A stretch of 14,623 bases of DNA from Bacillota bacterium (GCA_016302545.1 JAEDNK010000037.1:1-14623), one strand, 5' to 3'. Shown: positions 1-7,109, numbered from the stretch's first letter. The notes: generated from the sequence alone by a model not told the origin. Translations and numbers: made by a program.

Positions 1-175
1 ACCTTTCAAAAGCCCTTTTAAAGAAGGCAATGGCAAGGAGGACGCTAAGACCTACTGCAATCCACATCCAGCCCTTTCCCTCCACAGAAGGTGATACAAT
101 TTTATAGACGATAATGCCCAGCGCCATAAGGATGAAAAAGAGCGCTTTCAGAAGGTTTGAAATTTTATTTGACAT
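1..175 (-). CDS. Small membrane protein, partial (runs off left edge)
   Basis: An open frame begins with ATG at 175-173 on the minus strand and continues past the left edge, so only the first 58 residues are visible. They start MSNKISNLLKALFFILMALG and contain two hydrophobic stretches, about residues 9-27 and 37-52, separated by a short polar turn (SVEGKGWM). This suggests a two-helix integral membrane protein. The start overlaps the last 11 bases of deoC, and a Shine-Dalgarno sequence GGAGGT (plus-strand 184-189) lies nine bases before it inside deoC, so the two are probably translationally coupled. I do not recognise the family. It may be much longer than what is seen here. Confidence 0.6.
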   Translation of the reverse strand, partial: MSNKISNLLKALFFILMALGIIVYKIVSPSVEGKGWMWIAVGLSVLLAIAFFKRAFER

Positions 176-839
176 TGCTGTAAACCTCCATTATATTTAC
201 TGAAGCGCTGGCGCCGATTCTGTCGGCTCCGGCTTCTATCATCGCCATAGCGGTATCGTAATCGCGTATGCCGCCGCTGGCTTTGACCTGAAGGGCGTCT
301 CCTACGGTCCTTTTCATCAGCGCCACATCCTCTGCGGTAGCGCCGCCGGAATTAAATCCCGTCGAAGTCTTGACGAAGTGAGCTCCTGCGTCCTTAGCCA
401 GTCTGCAAGCCTCCTCTATTTCCTTGTCGCTGAGCAGGCAGGTCTCCAGAATGACCTTTACGATGGCGCCGTATTTTGCCGCTGCCTCCACCACTGCGTA
501 GATATCATCTCTTACGTAATCGTAGCGGCCGTCTTTGAAAGCCCCTACATTGAGTACCATGTCGATTTCGGCGGCTCCGTCCTTGCAGGCCTCCTCCGTC
601 TCAAAAGCCTTGGAGGCCGTAGTGCATGCCCCCAGAGGAAAGCCCACCACTGCGGCAACCTTTACGTCAGTGCCGGCAAGGTTGTCCGTGCATCTTGCCA
701 CATAGCAGCTGTTTACGCATACGGAATAAAAATCGTACTGCTTTGCCTCCTCACAGAGCCTGTCGATCTGCTCACAGGTTGCTTCGGGCTTAAGCAGTGT
801 ATGATCAAAATACTTATTGAGCGGTTTAGATAATTTCAT
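165..839 (-). CDS. deoC: Deoxyribose-phosphate aldolase
   Basis: DeoC (EC 4.1.2.4) cleaves 2-deoxyribose-5-phosphate to glyceraldehyde-3-phosphate and acetaldehyde in cytoplasmic deoxynucleoside catabolism. The 224-residue product has the usual length and carries the family motifs of a class I TIM-barrel aldolase: N-terminal DHTLLKP (12-18), EIDMVLNVG (91-99) with the catalytic aspartate D93, the Schiff-base lysine K157 in FVKTSTGF, and the second lysine K186 in VKASGGIR. Translation starts at ATG 839-837 after a strong AGGAGG (plus-strand 847-852 region). A candidate promoter lies at 881-909 on the minus strand. The gene is divergent from the membrane protein at 990. Other deo genes are not in the window, but the downstream overlapping membrane protein may be cotranscribed. 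Confidence 0.97.
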   Translation of the reverse strand: MKLSKPLNKYFDHTLLKPEATCEQIDRLCEEAKQYDFYSVCVNSCYVARCTDNLAGTDVKVAAVVGFPLGACTTASKAFETEEACKDGAAEIDMVLNVGAFKDGRYDYVRDDIYAVVEAAAKYGAIVKVILETCLLSDKEIEEACRLAKDAGAHFVKTSTGFNSGGATAEDVALMKRTVGDALQVKASGGIRDYDTAMAMIEAGADRIGASASVNIMEVYSNVK

Positions 840-880
840 GTAAAATCCTCCTTTTGCATCAATCCGTCACATCTCATTAC

Positions 881-909
881 ATCTTACCATTCTACCATAT
901 TTGCCGCAA
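881..909 (-). promoter_or_regulatory. Candidate sigma-A promoter of deoC
   Basis: Read on the minus strand, TTGCGG (plus 904-909) and TAAGAT (plus 881-886) are separated by exactly 17 bases and lie about 40 bases before the deoC start codon. The -10 box matches the consensus at four of six positions. It is a prediction from sequence only. Confidence 0.45.
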
Positions 910-923
910 AAATAAAAGATATA

Positions 924-952
924 TTGCCAACATGACCTTTTGATAATATAAT
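924..952 (+). promoter_or_regulatory. Sigma-A promoter of the membrane protein at 990
   Basis: TTGCCA at 924-929 and a perfect TATAAT at 947-952 are spaced by 17 bases. The expected transcription start is around 959, giving a leader of about 30 bases before the ATG at 990. This is one of the best-matching promoters in the window. Confidence 0.7.
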
Positions 953-989
953 AATAGTAGGAAAACCAAAAGTCTTGAAAGGAATATCT

Positions 990-1496
990 ATGGAAAAAAT
1001 TCAAAAAACCATGGTGCTTTTAAATCGTCTCAAATGGCTCGGACTGGTGCTTGGGGCTGTAATGTGCGTGCTTACGCAGCCGCGCTTCGGAGATATATGG
1101 TCCGTAGTCTTAGGTACGGTAGCCGGAGTGGGTTTTATGTTTATATGCGAAAATGAAAAGAAAAACACCATCTGCGACCATGTGGCCGATGACCTTCACG
1201 GAGCATTGGAAAAAGAGGGATACAGCGACGTGGCCTTTGAGATAAAGTTTATGAAGCCGGGTATGATTATCAGAATATTTACCATCGGCACCTCTGACCA
1301 TGATACGGTGCTGTGCAACGGCGCTATCGTAAGACAGATATCAAAGAGCTGGTACAGGGAAAAGGTATGGATAACTCAGCTTATAGGCGTGAAGAGCGAA
1401 GAGGAGATAGACGATGCGAGAAAAGCTCTGGACGATGAGCTCCTTGAGGATCTTAAAAAAATGAAGGAAGAAAACAAAAAGAACGGCAAAGGTTAG
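990..1496 (+). CDS. Uncharacterised two-helix membrane protein
   Basis: This 168-residue protein is not one I recognise. It begins MEKIQKTMVLLNRLKWLG. ATG 990 is preferred over an in-frame TTG at 975 because AAAGGA at 978-983 sits six bases before it. Two hydrophobic segments (about residues 13-29 and 36-53) form a hairpin anchor. They are followed by a soluble domain of about 100 residues that looks alpha/beta (FEIKFMKPGMIIRIFTIG) and then a highly charged tail rich in Lys, Glu and Asp. The topology suggests a short membrane anchor with a cytoplasmic domain. It has its own promoter and is transcribed away from deoC. A GC-rich hairpin follows the stop codon. No catalytic motif is visible. Confidence 0.8.
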   Translation: MEKIQKTMVLLNRLKWLGLVLGAVMCVLTQPRFGDIWSVVLGTVAGVGFMFICENEKKNTICDHVADDLHGALEKEGYSDVAFEIKFMKPGMIIRIFTIGTSDHDTVLCNGAIVRQISKSWYREKVWITQLIGVKSEEEIDDARKALDDELLEDLKKMKEENKKNGKG

Positions 1497-1498
1497 AG

Positions 1499-1528
1499 GC
1501 GGCGGGGCACAATCACTTTCCCCGCTGC
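1499..1528 (+). terminator. GC-rich hairpin after the 990-1496 gene
   Basis: Three bases after the stop codon, bases 1499-1507 can pair with 1520-1528 (core GCGGGG / CCCCGC, one G-U pair) around a 12-base loop. No T-run follows directly, so it would be a weak or atypical intrinsic terminator. Confidence 0.35.
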
Positions 1529-1575
1529 ATATAAATATGACAGAAGCCGGTCTTTTTCTTTGGTGGAGCCAACAG

Positions 1576-1600
1576 TTTTTTGTTTAAGAGAAACAAAAAA
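1576..1600. repeat. Perfect AT-rich inverted repeat upstream of the aspartate kinase promoter
   Basis: TTTTTTGTTT (1576-1585) and AAACAAAAAA (1591-1600) are perfect reverse complements around the 5-base spacer AAGAG. The palindrome ends two bases before the -35 box of the candidate aspartate kinase promoter, a position suited to an operator. It could also act as a weak bidirectional terminator. Confidence 0.6.
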
Positions 1601-1602
1601 TA

Positions 1603-1631
1603 TTGAAAACAGCCTGATTTTGTAATAAAAT
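1603..1631 (+). promoter_or_regulatory. Sigma-A promoter of the aspartate kinase-metG operon
   Basis: TTGAAA (1603-1608) and TAAAAT (1626-1631) are spaced by 17 bases. The predicted start lies near 1638, about 35 bases before the ATG at 1674. The leader is too short for a lysine riboswitch, and none is seen upstream. Confidence 0.65.
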
Positions 1632-1673
1632 GAAAAGATACATAAGAATGGACACCACAGGAGGGACACTTTA

Positions 1674-2999
1674 ATGGGAATAAAGGTTGCAAAGTTCGGC
1701 GGCTCATCTGTCGCCGACGGAATACAGCTGACCAAGACAAAGAAAATAATACAGCAGGACCCGGACAGAAGATACATAGTGGTATCTGCGCCGGGAAAAA
1801 GATTTGACGGAGACAACAAGATCACGGATCTTTTGTATCTGTGTAAGACGCATATTGAGCACAACCTGCCCTATGACCAGATTTTTCAGGTAGTGGCAGA
1901 CAGATACATGGCAGTTGAGGTGAATTTGGGAATAGAAGTCGATCTTCTCAAATATTTTGATGAGATAAGGGAAAACCTTAAGAAAAATCCATCCTCGGAC
2001 TATATCGCCTCGAGAGGAGAGTACTTAAACGCTATTCTCATAGCTGCTTTTCTGGGATATGATTTTGTCGATACGGCAGGTCTTATTAAATTCGATTCCA
2101 AGGGTAAGCTGCTCACAGAGGAGACGGATCAGGCTATAAGAGAGGAGCTTTCAAAGCACGAGCGCGCGGTTCTTCCGGGCTTTTACGGAAGCACGCCGGA
2201 CGGGCAGATAAAGACCTTTTCCAGAGGAGGCTCGGACATCACGGGAGCGCTGGTGGCAAGAGCCGTAGGCGCAGACGTTTACGAAAACTGGACCGACGTT
2301 TCAGGCTTTCTCATGGCAGACCCGAGGATAGTAAAAAATCCGAAGCAGATACATTCCATTTCATATAAGGAGTTGAGAGAGCTTTCCTATATGGGAGCCA
2401 GCGTGCTCCATGAGGATGCAATCTACCCTGCAAGAATGGCTGACGTGCCTATTAACATAAGAAATACCAACAATCCGGAGGATGCGGGAACCTTCATCAC
2501 AGCAGAGGGCGCAGCTATGGGGCCTCAGGAGGAAAGGCACATCGTCACAGGTATTGCAGGCAGCAAGGATTTCACCGTTGTGGCACTCTATAAGAATATG
2601 ATGAGCAGCGAGCGCGGCTTCGTCAGACGAATTCTGGGAATTCTGGACGACTATGACATAAACTTTGAGCATCTGCCAAGCGGCATCGACACCGTATCGG
2701 TAGTAATGTCAAACAAATCCATTAACGGCAGGCTTGACGAGGTTCTGGAGGAGTTTGAGTCGAGGCTCAGACCTGACAGCATTGATGTAATCGAAGACAT
2801 TGCCCTCATCGCCACCGTAGGACACGGAATGAGCTCTAGGACCGGAGTGTCGGCTACCCTCTTTACTGCCCTTGCCAATGCGGGGGTAAACATCAGGATG
2901 ATAGACCAGGGCTCCAGCGAGATGAACATAATAGTAGGTGTGGATAATAAGGACTTTGAAAATGCCATAAGGGCAATTTATGACGCTTTTGTTGAATAA
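1674..2999 (+). CDS. Aspartate kinase (YclM/aspartokinase III type)
   Basis: Aspartate kinase (EC 2.7.2.4) phosphorylates L-aspartate to aspartyl-4-phosphate, the first step towards lysine, threonine, methionine and diaminopimelate. The 441-residue protein has the N-terminal kinase motif KFGGSS (7-12), ASRGEY (112-117), and the SRGGSDITGALVARAVGADV segment (183-202) of the nucleotide and substrate site. Two C-terminal ACT domains follow (about 299-365 and 376-440), which in this family bind feedback amino acids. From memory it resembles the monofunctional Bacillus subtilis YclM more than a fused ThrA or the LysC alpha/beta type. Start ATG 1674 follows AGGAGGG at 1659-1665. It heads an operon with the genes at 3020, 3633 and 3829. 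Which amino acid inhibits it cannot be read from the sequence. Confidence 0.95.
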   Translation: MGIKVAKFGGSSVADGIQLTKTKKIIQQDPDRRYIVVSAPGKRFDGDNKITDLLYLCKTHIEHNLPYDQIFQVVADRYMAVEVNLGIEVDLLKYFDEIRENLKKNPSSDYIASRGEYLNAILIAAFLGYDFVDTAGLIKFDSKGKLLTEETDQAIREELSKHERAVLPGFYGSTPDGQIKTFSRGGSDITGALVARAVGADVYENWTDVSGFLMADPRIVKNPKQIHSISYKELRELSYMGASVLHEDAIYPARMADVPINIRNTNNPEDAGTFITAEGAAMGPQEERHIVTGIAGSKDFTVVALYKNMMSSERGFVRRILGILDDYDINFEHLPSGIDTVSVVMSNKSINGRLDEVLEEFESRLRPDSIDVIEDIALIATVGHGMSSRTGVSATLFTALANAGVNIRMIDQGSSEMNIIVGVDNKDFENAIRAIYDAFVE

Positions 3000-3019
3000 A
3001 AGAACAGGAGGGGATAAAA

Positions 3020-3652
3020 ATGAGAAAGTTAGTAACCATAAGCAGAGAGTACGGCAGCGGAGGCAGAATTATCGGAAAACTCCTTGCGGAAAAGCTGAAG
3101 GTTCCTTTCTACGACAAGGAAATCATCGATATGGCCGTAGAGCAGAGCGGATACTCCAGAGAAATTATCGAGGGAGCCGAGCTGAAAGCCAAAAGCAGCT
3201 TTGCATACAGTCTTGCTTCTGCCCTGAGCTTTAACGAGGGCGCTACGGGAAGCGCATTGTCGGTCAACGACAAGCTTTTTCTGGCGCAGTTTCAGGTCAT
3301 CAGGGAAATCGGTGACACAGGCAAAGGGGTAATAGTGGGCCGCTGCGCAGACTACGTTCTCAGGGAAATGCCGGGGGTTACCAACGTCTTTATCTATGCC
3401 GAATATGAGGACAGGGTGAAGAGAGCTGCGGAGGTTTACGGCGATGAGCCTGACAAGGTAAGGGACATTATTGCCACATACGACAAGGCACGCCAGAATT
3501 ATTACAACTATCACACAGGTCAGAAATGGGGAGAATTCAGGAACTACAATCTGGCAATCAACAGCAGTTACATTTCGGAGGAGGAAGCGGCAAATCTGAT
3601 CGTTTCATATGTAGAACACAGGAGGTATTATGATGAAGAGAGGAATTACTAA
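3020..3652 (+). CDS. Cytidylate kinase-like P-loop protein
   Basis: This 210-residue protein matches the cytidylate-kinase-like family (Pfam Cytidylate_kin2) widespread in Clostridia. The N-terminal P-loop appears as SREYGSGGRIIGK (8-20), followed by the characteristic PFYDKEII (29-36). A later VIVGRCADYVLRE segment (104-116) and FIYAEYEDRVKRAA (124-137) complete a nucleoside-kinase fold. The true substrate is unknown; true CMP kinase (Cmk) is a different and usually separate protein, so a phosphotransfer role is family knowledge and CMP specificity is not established. A strong AGGAGGGG (3006-3013) precedes ATG 3020. The gene lies 20 bases after the aspartate kinase stop and overlaps the next small gene by 20 bases, so it is part of one operon. 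Confidence 0.88.
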   Translation: MRKLVTISREYGSGGRIIGKLLAEKLKVPFYDKEIIDMAVEQSGYSREIIEGAELKAKSSFAYSLASALSFNEGATGSALSVNDKLFLAQFQVIREIGDTGKGVIVGRCADYVLREMPGVTNVFIYAEYEDRVKRAAEVYGDEPDKVRDIIATYDKARQNYYNYHTGQKWGEFRNYNLAINSSYISEEEAANLIVSYVEHRRYYDEERNY

Positions 3653-3827
3653 GGCTGACAGAAAAGCGACGCAGAAAAGCAGCGGAGCAGTGGCAAAGAC
3701 TCTGCTTAAAGTTGTGGGAGTAGGTCTTGCAGCCGGCGTGGCGCTTATCGCTGCAACGGACAAGACTATGAAGAAGGCTTTTCCTGAGGAAAAGGAAGAG
3801 GAAATTGAAGAAGGAGAATTAGAATAA
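3633..3827 (+). CDS. Small single-pass membrane protein with acidic tail
   Basis: A 64-residue protein beginning MKRGITKADRKATQKSSGAV. It has a basic N-terminus, one hydrophobic glycine/alanine-rich stretch (about residues 22-42) and a strongly acidic C-terminus (EEKEEEIEEGELE). ATG 3633 is favoured over the adjoining ATG 3630 because AGGAGGT at 3620-3626 lies six bases before it. The gene overlaps the end of the kinase-like gene and is followed after one base by the metG start, so it is clearly part of the operon. I do not recognise a family. The charge pattern suggests a membrane-tethered peptide with an acidic cytoplasmic or surface tail. Confidence 0.75.
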   Translation: MKRGITKADRKATQKSSGAVAKTLLKVVGVGLAAGVALIAATDKTMKKAFPEEKEEEIEEGELE

Positions 3828-3828
3828 A

Positions 3829-5841
3829 ATGAGTACAAGAGGAACATATTACATCACCACACCGATTTACTACCCAAGTTCAAACCTGCACATAGGGCAC
3901 ACTTACTGCACAGTAATGGCCGACGCTATGGCAAGGTTCAAGAGACTTTCGGGCTACGATGTAAGATTCCTGACGGGAACGGACGAGCACGGCCAGAAGA
4001 TTCAGACTCTGGCAGAGGCAAAGGGTGTATCGCCTCAGGCCTATGTGGACGAAGTGGTTGACGGCATCAAGAAGCTGTGGGAGACCATGGAAATTTCCTA
4101 TGATGATTTTATCAGGACCACAGAGCCGAGGCACGTTGAAAGAGTTCAGAAAATCTTTATGAAGATGTACGAAAACGGCGACATCTATAAGGGCGAGTAC
4201 GAGGGGCTTTACTGCACGCCGTGCGAAAGCTTCTGGACGGAGAGCCAGCTTGTAAACGGCTGCTGCCCTGACTGCGGACGTCCTGTAACTGCCGCCAAGG
4301 AGGAGGCGTATTTCTTCAAGCTTTCCAAATATGCGGACAAGCTGCTGGAGCTCTTCGACAGAAACCCTGAATTTTTGCAGCCGGAATCCAGAAGAAACGA
4401 AATGGTTTCCTTCGTAAAGCAGGGACTTGAGGATCTTTGCATTTCCCGTTCCACCTTTGACTGGGGAATTCCTGTTCCTATTGACGAAAAGCATGTAATA
4501 TACGTGTGGCTTGACGCCCTCACCAACTATATCACCGCTCTGGGATATCCTGACGAGCCTGAGCTATACGAAAAATACTGGCCGGCAAACGTGCACCTGG
4601 TGGGAAAGGAAATTGTAAGATTCCATTCCATTATATGGCCTGCAATGCTCATGAGCGCAGGTCTGCCGTTACCTAAGAAGGTTCTGGGACACGGCTGGCT
4701 ACTTTTGGGAGGCGAAAAGGTTTCAAAATCCAAAGCCGCTAAGGGCGCTGACGTGGTTGACCCTGTAGTGCTCATCGACAGATACGGTGTAGACGCCCTT
4801 AAATATTTCCTGCTGAGGGAGTACACCTTCGGTCAGGACGGCGTATTCACCAACGAGGTGATGCTTAAGAGAATGAACTACGACCTGGCAAACGACCTTG
4901 GAAATCTGGTTTCCAGAACAGTTTCCATGATTGAAAAGTACAACGGCGGAGTGGTTCCTTCCGGAGACGGCGTAAAGCTTGATGCTATCGACGAGGACCT
5001 TCGGAGGATTGCAGTAGGCGCTGCGGCAAAGGTTGAGGAGCAGATGGATAAGTTTGCCTTTAACATGGCTCTTGAGGAAATCTGGGTGCTGGTTCGCCGC
5101 GCCAATAAATATATCGACGAAAAGGCTCCTTGGGTGCTGGCAAAGGACCCTGAAAAGAAGCCTGAGCTTGACGCCGTGCTGAAGAATCTGGCGGAGTCCA
5201 TAAGAATCATATCCATACTCATCTATCCGTTTATGCACACCACTTCAAAGGAAATCAGAAAGCAGATGGGGCTGTGGTACTCCGATGTGGTATGGGAGGA
5301 CGCCTTTGAGTTTGAAATGATGTACGGCGAGGAGGTCAAGAAGGGTCCGGCGATATTCCCTAGACTGGACATCGAGAAGGAGCTTGAAGAGCTTGCCGAA
5401 ATCGGCGGCAAGGCTGCCGGCGGCGCTGGCGCAGCTGCGGGTTCGGACGGTGCAGCCGGCACTGATGGCGTTGTTGCGGGTTCGGACGGTGCAGAGTCTG
5501 AAAGCGTACCGCTGGAGCTGAAGCCTGAAATCGTATACGACGACTTCGCTAAGATAGATTTCAGAGTGGGTCTCATAGAAAAAGCTGAAAAACACCCTAA
5601 GGCCGACAAGCTGCTGGTATTCCAGGTTAAGATGGGCACCGAGCGCCGTCAGGTTATCAGCGGTGTTGCAGAGGACTTCACCCCTGAGGAAATGGTGGGC
5701 AAGAAGGTCATCGTAGTTGCCAACCTGAAACCGCGCCAGCTTCGCGGAATGGAGTCAAAGGGCATGCTGCTCTTTGCGGACAACGGCAAGCGCTGCGAAA
5801 TCGTGACCACTACCGCACCCGATGGCGAGGTTGTAAGCTAG
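3829..5841 (+). CDS. metG: Methionyl-tRNA synthetase
   Basis: MetRS (EC 6.1.1.10) charges tRNA-Met with methionine in the cytoplasm. The 670-residue class I synthetase shows HIGH (21-24), a zinc-binding knuckle with C129/C132 and C145 or C146/C149, the KMSKS-type loop as KVSKS (297-301), and an anticodon-binding helical domain (about 360-510). It also has a C-terminal OB-fold tRNA-binding domain (573-670, starting FAKIDFRVGLIEKAEKHPKA), found in the dimeric long form. An Ala/Gly/Ser/Asp-rich linker (526-556) separates the last two parts and contains an internal duplication. The start at 3829 is one base after the previous stop codon, with AAGGAG at 3811-3816. No T-box leader is present, since expression comes from the operon promoter. 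Confidence 0.97.
   Translation: MSTRGTYYITTPIYYPSSNLHIGHTYCTVMADAMARFKRLSGYDVRFLTGTDEHGQKIQTLAEAKGVSPQAYVDEVVDGIKKLWETMEISYDDFIRTTEPRHVERVQKIFMKMYENGDIYKGEYEGLYCTPCESFWTESQLVNGCCPDCGRPVTAAKEEAYFFKLSKYADKLLELFDRNPEFLQPESRRNEMVSFVKQGLEDLCISRSTFDWGIPVPIDEKHVIYVWLDALTNYITALGYPDEPELYEKYWPANVHLVGKEIVRFHSIIWPAMLMSAGLPLPKKVLGHGWLLLGGEKVSKSKAAKGADVVDPVVLIDRYGVDALKYFLLREYTFGQDGVFTNEVMLKRMNYDLANDLGNLVSRTVSMIEKYNGGVVPSGDGVKLDAIDEDLRRIAVGAAAKVEEQMDKFAFNMALEEIWVLVRRANKYIDEKAPWVLAKDPEKKPELDAVLKNLAESIRIISILIYPFMHTTSKEIRKQMGLWYSDVVWEDAFEFEMMYGEEVKKGPAIFPRLDIEKELEELAEIGGKAAGGAGAAAGSDGAAGTDGVVAGSDGAESESVPLELKPEIVYDDFAKIDFRVGLIEKAEKHPKADKLLVFQVKMGTERRQVISGVAEDFTPEEMVGKKVIVVANLKPRQLRGMESKGMLLFADNGKRCEIVTTTAPDGEVVS
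5436..5494 (+). repeat. In-frame duplication in the MetRS linker
   Basis: The same 20 bases occur at 5436-5455 and 5475-5494, offset by 39 bases (13 codons). Both copies encode AGSDGA, within a low-complexity Ala/Gly/Asp linker between the anticodon-binding and tRNA-binding domains of MetG. Confidence 0.9.
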
Positions 5842-5850
5842 GGTGGATGT

Positions 5851-5908
5851 GTTGGAGCTGCGTTGGCGGCTTTCTGACCGTTGGAGCTGCGTTGGCGGCT
5901 TTGTGAAC
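5851..5908 (+). repeat. Two tandem 29-bp repeats after metG, possible terminator hairpins
   Basis: Two copies of a 29-base unit (5851-5879 and 5880-5908) begin ten bases after the metG stop. The first 23 bases are identical, and four of the last six match. Each copy can form a short hairpin, AGCTGC-GTTG-GCGGCT (5856-5871 and 5885-5900), with one G-U pair and followed by only two T residues. This could give weak tandem termination at the operon end. The unit is not a multiple of three and is non-coding. Confidence 0.75.
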
Positions 5909-5913
5909 GCTGC

Positions 5914-5972
5914 TGTTCCAAAACTGCCGTTTTCTGTTCCTTTTTGGAACAAAAATTGTGGTTTTTGGAACA
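5914..5972. repeat. 59-bp palindromic module M1 (TGTTCC arms)
   Basis: TGTTCC at 5914-5919 and 5935-5940, then GGAACA at 5946-5951 and 5967-5972. The spacing is arm-15-arm-5-inverted arm-15-inverted arm. The centre is TGTTCC-TTTTT-GGAACA. The outer arms extend to an 11-bp perfect pair (CTGTTCCAAAA at 5913-5923 with TTTTGGAACAG at 5963-5973). First of four modules with this geometry. Confidence 0.9.
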
Positions 5973-5984
5973 GAATTCGCATTA

Positions 5985-6013
5985 TTAACCTTAAAAGTAA
6001 AAATAAGTAATAT
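5985..6013 (+). promoter_or_regulatory. Candidate tatD promoter between modules M1 and M2
   Basis: TTAACC (5985-5990) and TAATAT (6008-6013) are spaced by 17 bases, each matching four of six consensus positions. The surrounding sequence is very AT-rich. The site lies in the 85-base gap between two palindromic modules, about 140 bases before tatD. Moderate evidence only. Confidence 0.35.
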
Positions 6014-6057
6014 ATTTATGCGATTTTTGGTCCGTATTCCACGCGAAAGGCGCGTTT

Positions 6058-6116
6058 TGTTCCAAATTAGCCTCAAAGTGTTCCAAAAAGGAACAAAAAT
6101 CAATGATTTTGGAACA
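6058..6116. repeat. 59-bp palindromic module M2 (TGTTCC arms)
   Basis: TGTTCC at 6058-6063 and 6079-6084, GGAACA at 6090-6095 and 6111-6116, with exactly the same 6-15-6-5-6-15-6 spacing as M1. The central spacer is AAAAA instead of TTTTT, so M2 lies in inverted orientation to M1. The outer arms extend to 10 paired bases (6057-6066 with 6108-6117). M2 ends 39 bases before the tatD start. Confidence 0.9.
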
Positions 6117-6155
6117 AGCGGAATTAACGGACATAACAAAAGCAGAGGTATGAAG

Positions 6156-6980
6156 ATGTTATTTGATTCACACGCACATATAAATAACGATACCTTTACA
6201 GAAGAAGAAAGAGAAGCCTTGATAGCTGATATCGAGGCTTCTGATTTATCATATGTAATGGATATCGGATTTGACCTGCCAAGCTCTGAGCGGGCGGCGG
6301 AGGATGCACGGCGCCTGCCGTGGTGTTATGCCGCTGTGGGCGTTCACCCTCACGATGCCAAGACCATGGATGAAGATGTGCTGCTCAGGATAAAGGAGCT
6401 GGCAGGGGAGGAAAAGGTCAAGGCTATAGGTGAAATTGGCCTCGACTTTTACTATAACAAATCGGAGGCGGAGGACCAAAGATACTGGTTCCGCCGCCAG
6501 ATTCAGCTTGCCAACGAGCTGAAAATGCCTATAGTCATTCACTCCCGCGAGGCAGATCAGGAGACTATGGATATATTAAAGGAAGAAGGGGCTTTCAGCG
6601 ACGAGCGGGCAAGCTGGTTCCCGAAGAGACCGGGACTGGCATGCGAAAAGGACTGCCGCGTGCTTCTTCACTGCTTCAGCGGAAGTCGTGAGCTGGCTGA
6701 GCAGTATGTGAAGCTTGGCGCCACTATCTCCATAGCCGGGCCGGTCACATACAAAAATAATCGCAAGACCACGGAGGTGGTCGGCGCGATACCTATTGAG
6801 TATCTGCTTGTTGAGACGGACTCCCCGTACCTGACACCGGAGCCGTTCAGAGGCCGGAAAAACAAGCCTCCTTATGTGGAGCACACCGCACGGCGGGTGG
6901 CGCTTATCAAGGGAATGGGGTACGAGGAAGTCTGCCGCTGCACCCTGGAAAACGCCAAAAGGTTTTTTGGGATTGAATAG
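6156..6980 (+). CDS. tatD: TatD family metal-dependent hydrolase (DNase)
   Basis: TatD proteins are TIM-barrel metal-dependent nucleases; YcfH/YabD-type members act on DNA ends or small substrates in the cytoplasm. The 274-residue product shows the full metal-ligand set: H6 and H8 in DSHAH, E93 in GEIGLDFYY, H129 in IVIHSRE, H172 in LLHCFSGS and D222 in ETDSPYLTPEP. The start chosen is ATG 6156, seven bases after AGAGG (6144-6148). ATG 6150 is in frame but too close to that site. An open frame reaching back to 5958 runs through repeat sequence and is not coding. An insertion of about 20 residues (146-167, including RASWFPKRPGLACEKDC) precedes the HCFSGS motif. Palindromic modules flank the gene on both sides. 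Confidence 0.95.
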   Translation: MLFDSHAHINNDTFTEEEREALIADIEASDLSYVMDIGFDLPSSERAAEDARRLPWCYAAVGVHPHDAKTMDEDVLLRIKELAGEEKVKAIGEIGLDFYYNKSEAEDQRYWFRRQIQLANELKMPIVIHSREADQETMDILKEEGAFSDERASWFPKRPGLACEKDCRVLLHCFSGSRELAEQYVKLGATISIAGPVTYKNNRKTTEVVGAIPIEYLLVETDSPYLTPEPFRGRKNKPPYVEHTARRVALIKGMGYEEVCRCTLENAKRFFGIE

Positions 6981-7050
6981 GAAGCGGCTTGAACGACAAG
7001 GAGAGTTTGTAAGTGCAGAGTTCTTGACTGGAAAAATATGTAAGTCGACG

Positions 7051-7109
7051 GTTTTCGCGTCAGGTTGTTTGGTTTTCTTTTTGAAAACCTTCAGGTCATT
7101 TTGGAAAAC
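7051..7109. repeat. 59-bp palindromic module M3 (GTTTTC arms)
   Basis: GTTTTC at 7051-7056 and 7072-7077, GAAAAC at 7083-7088 and 7104-7109. Spacing is identical to M1 and M2 but with a different arm sequence. The central hairpin GGTTTTC-TTTTT-GAAAACC (7071-7089) has a 7-bp stem. It lies 70 bases after the tatD stop. Confidence 0.88.

Noticed and set aside
1499..1528. A strong intrinsic terminator after the membrane protein gene
   Set aside because: The hairpin is good but lacks a T-run, so it is listed only as a weak candidate.
1497..1673. Lysine riboswitch before the aspartate kinase gene
   Set aside because: The region is short, its promoter starts transcription near 1638, and no lysine-riboswitch core pattern is visible.
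3780..3829. T-box leader before metG
   Set aside because: metG follows the previous gene after one base, leaving no room for a leader.
5914..6116. LexA-type SOS boxes
   Set aside because: The Bacillus-type box is GAAC-N4-GTTC; here the half-sites point the other way (GTTCC-N5-GGAAC).
5958..6155. An open frame extending tatD about 66 residues upstream
   Set aside because: It translates AT-rich and palindromic module sequence, has no ribosome binding site at its start, and TatD proteins begin at the DSHAH motif, as from ATG 6156.
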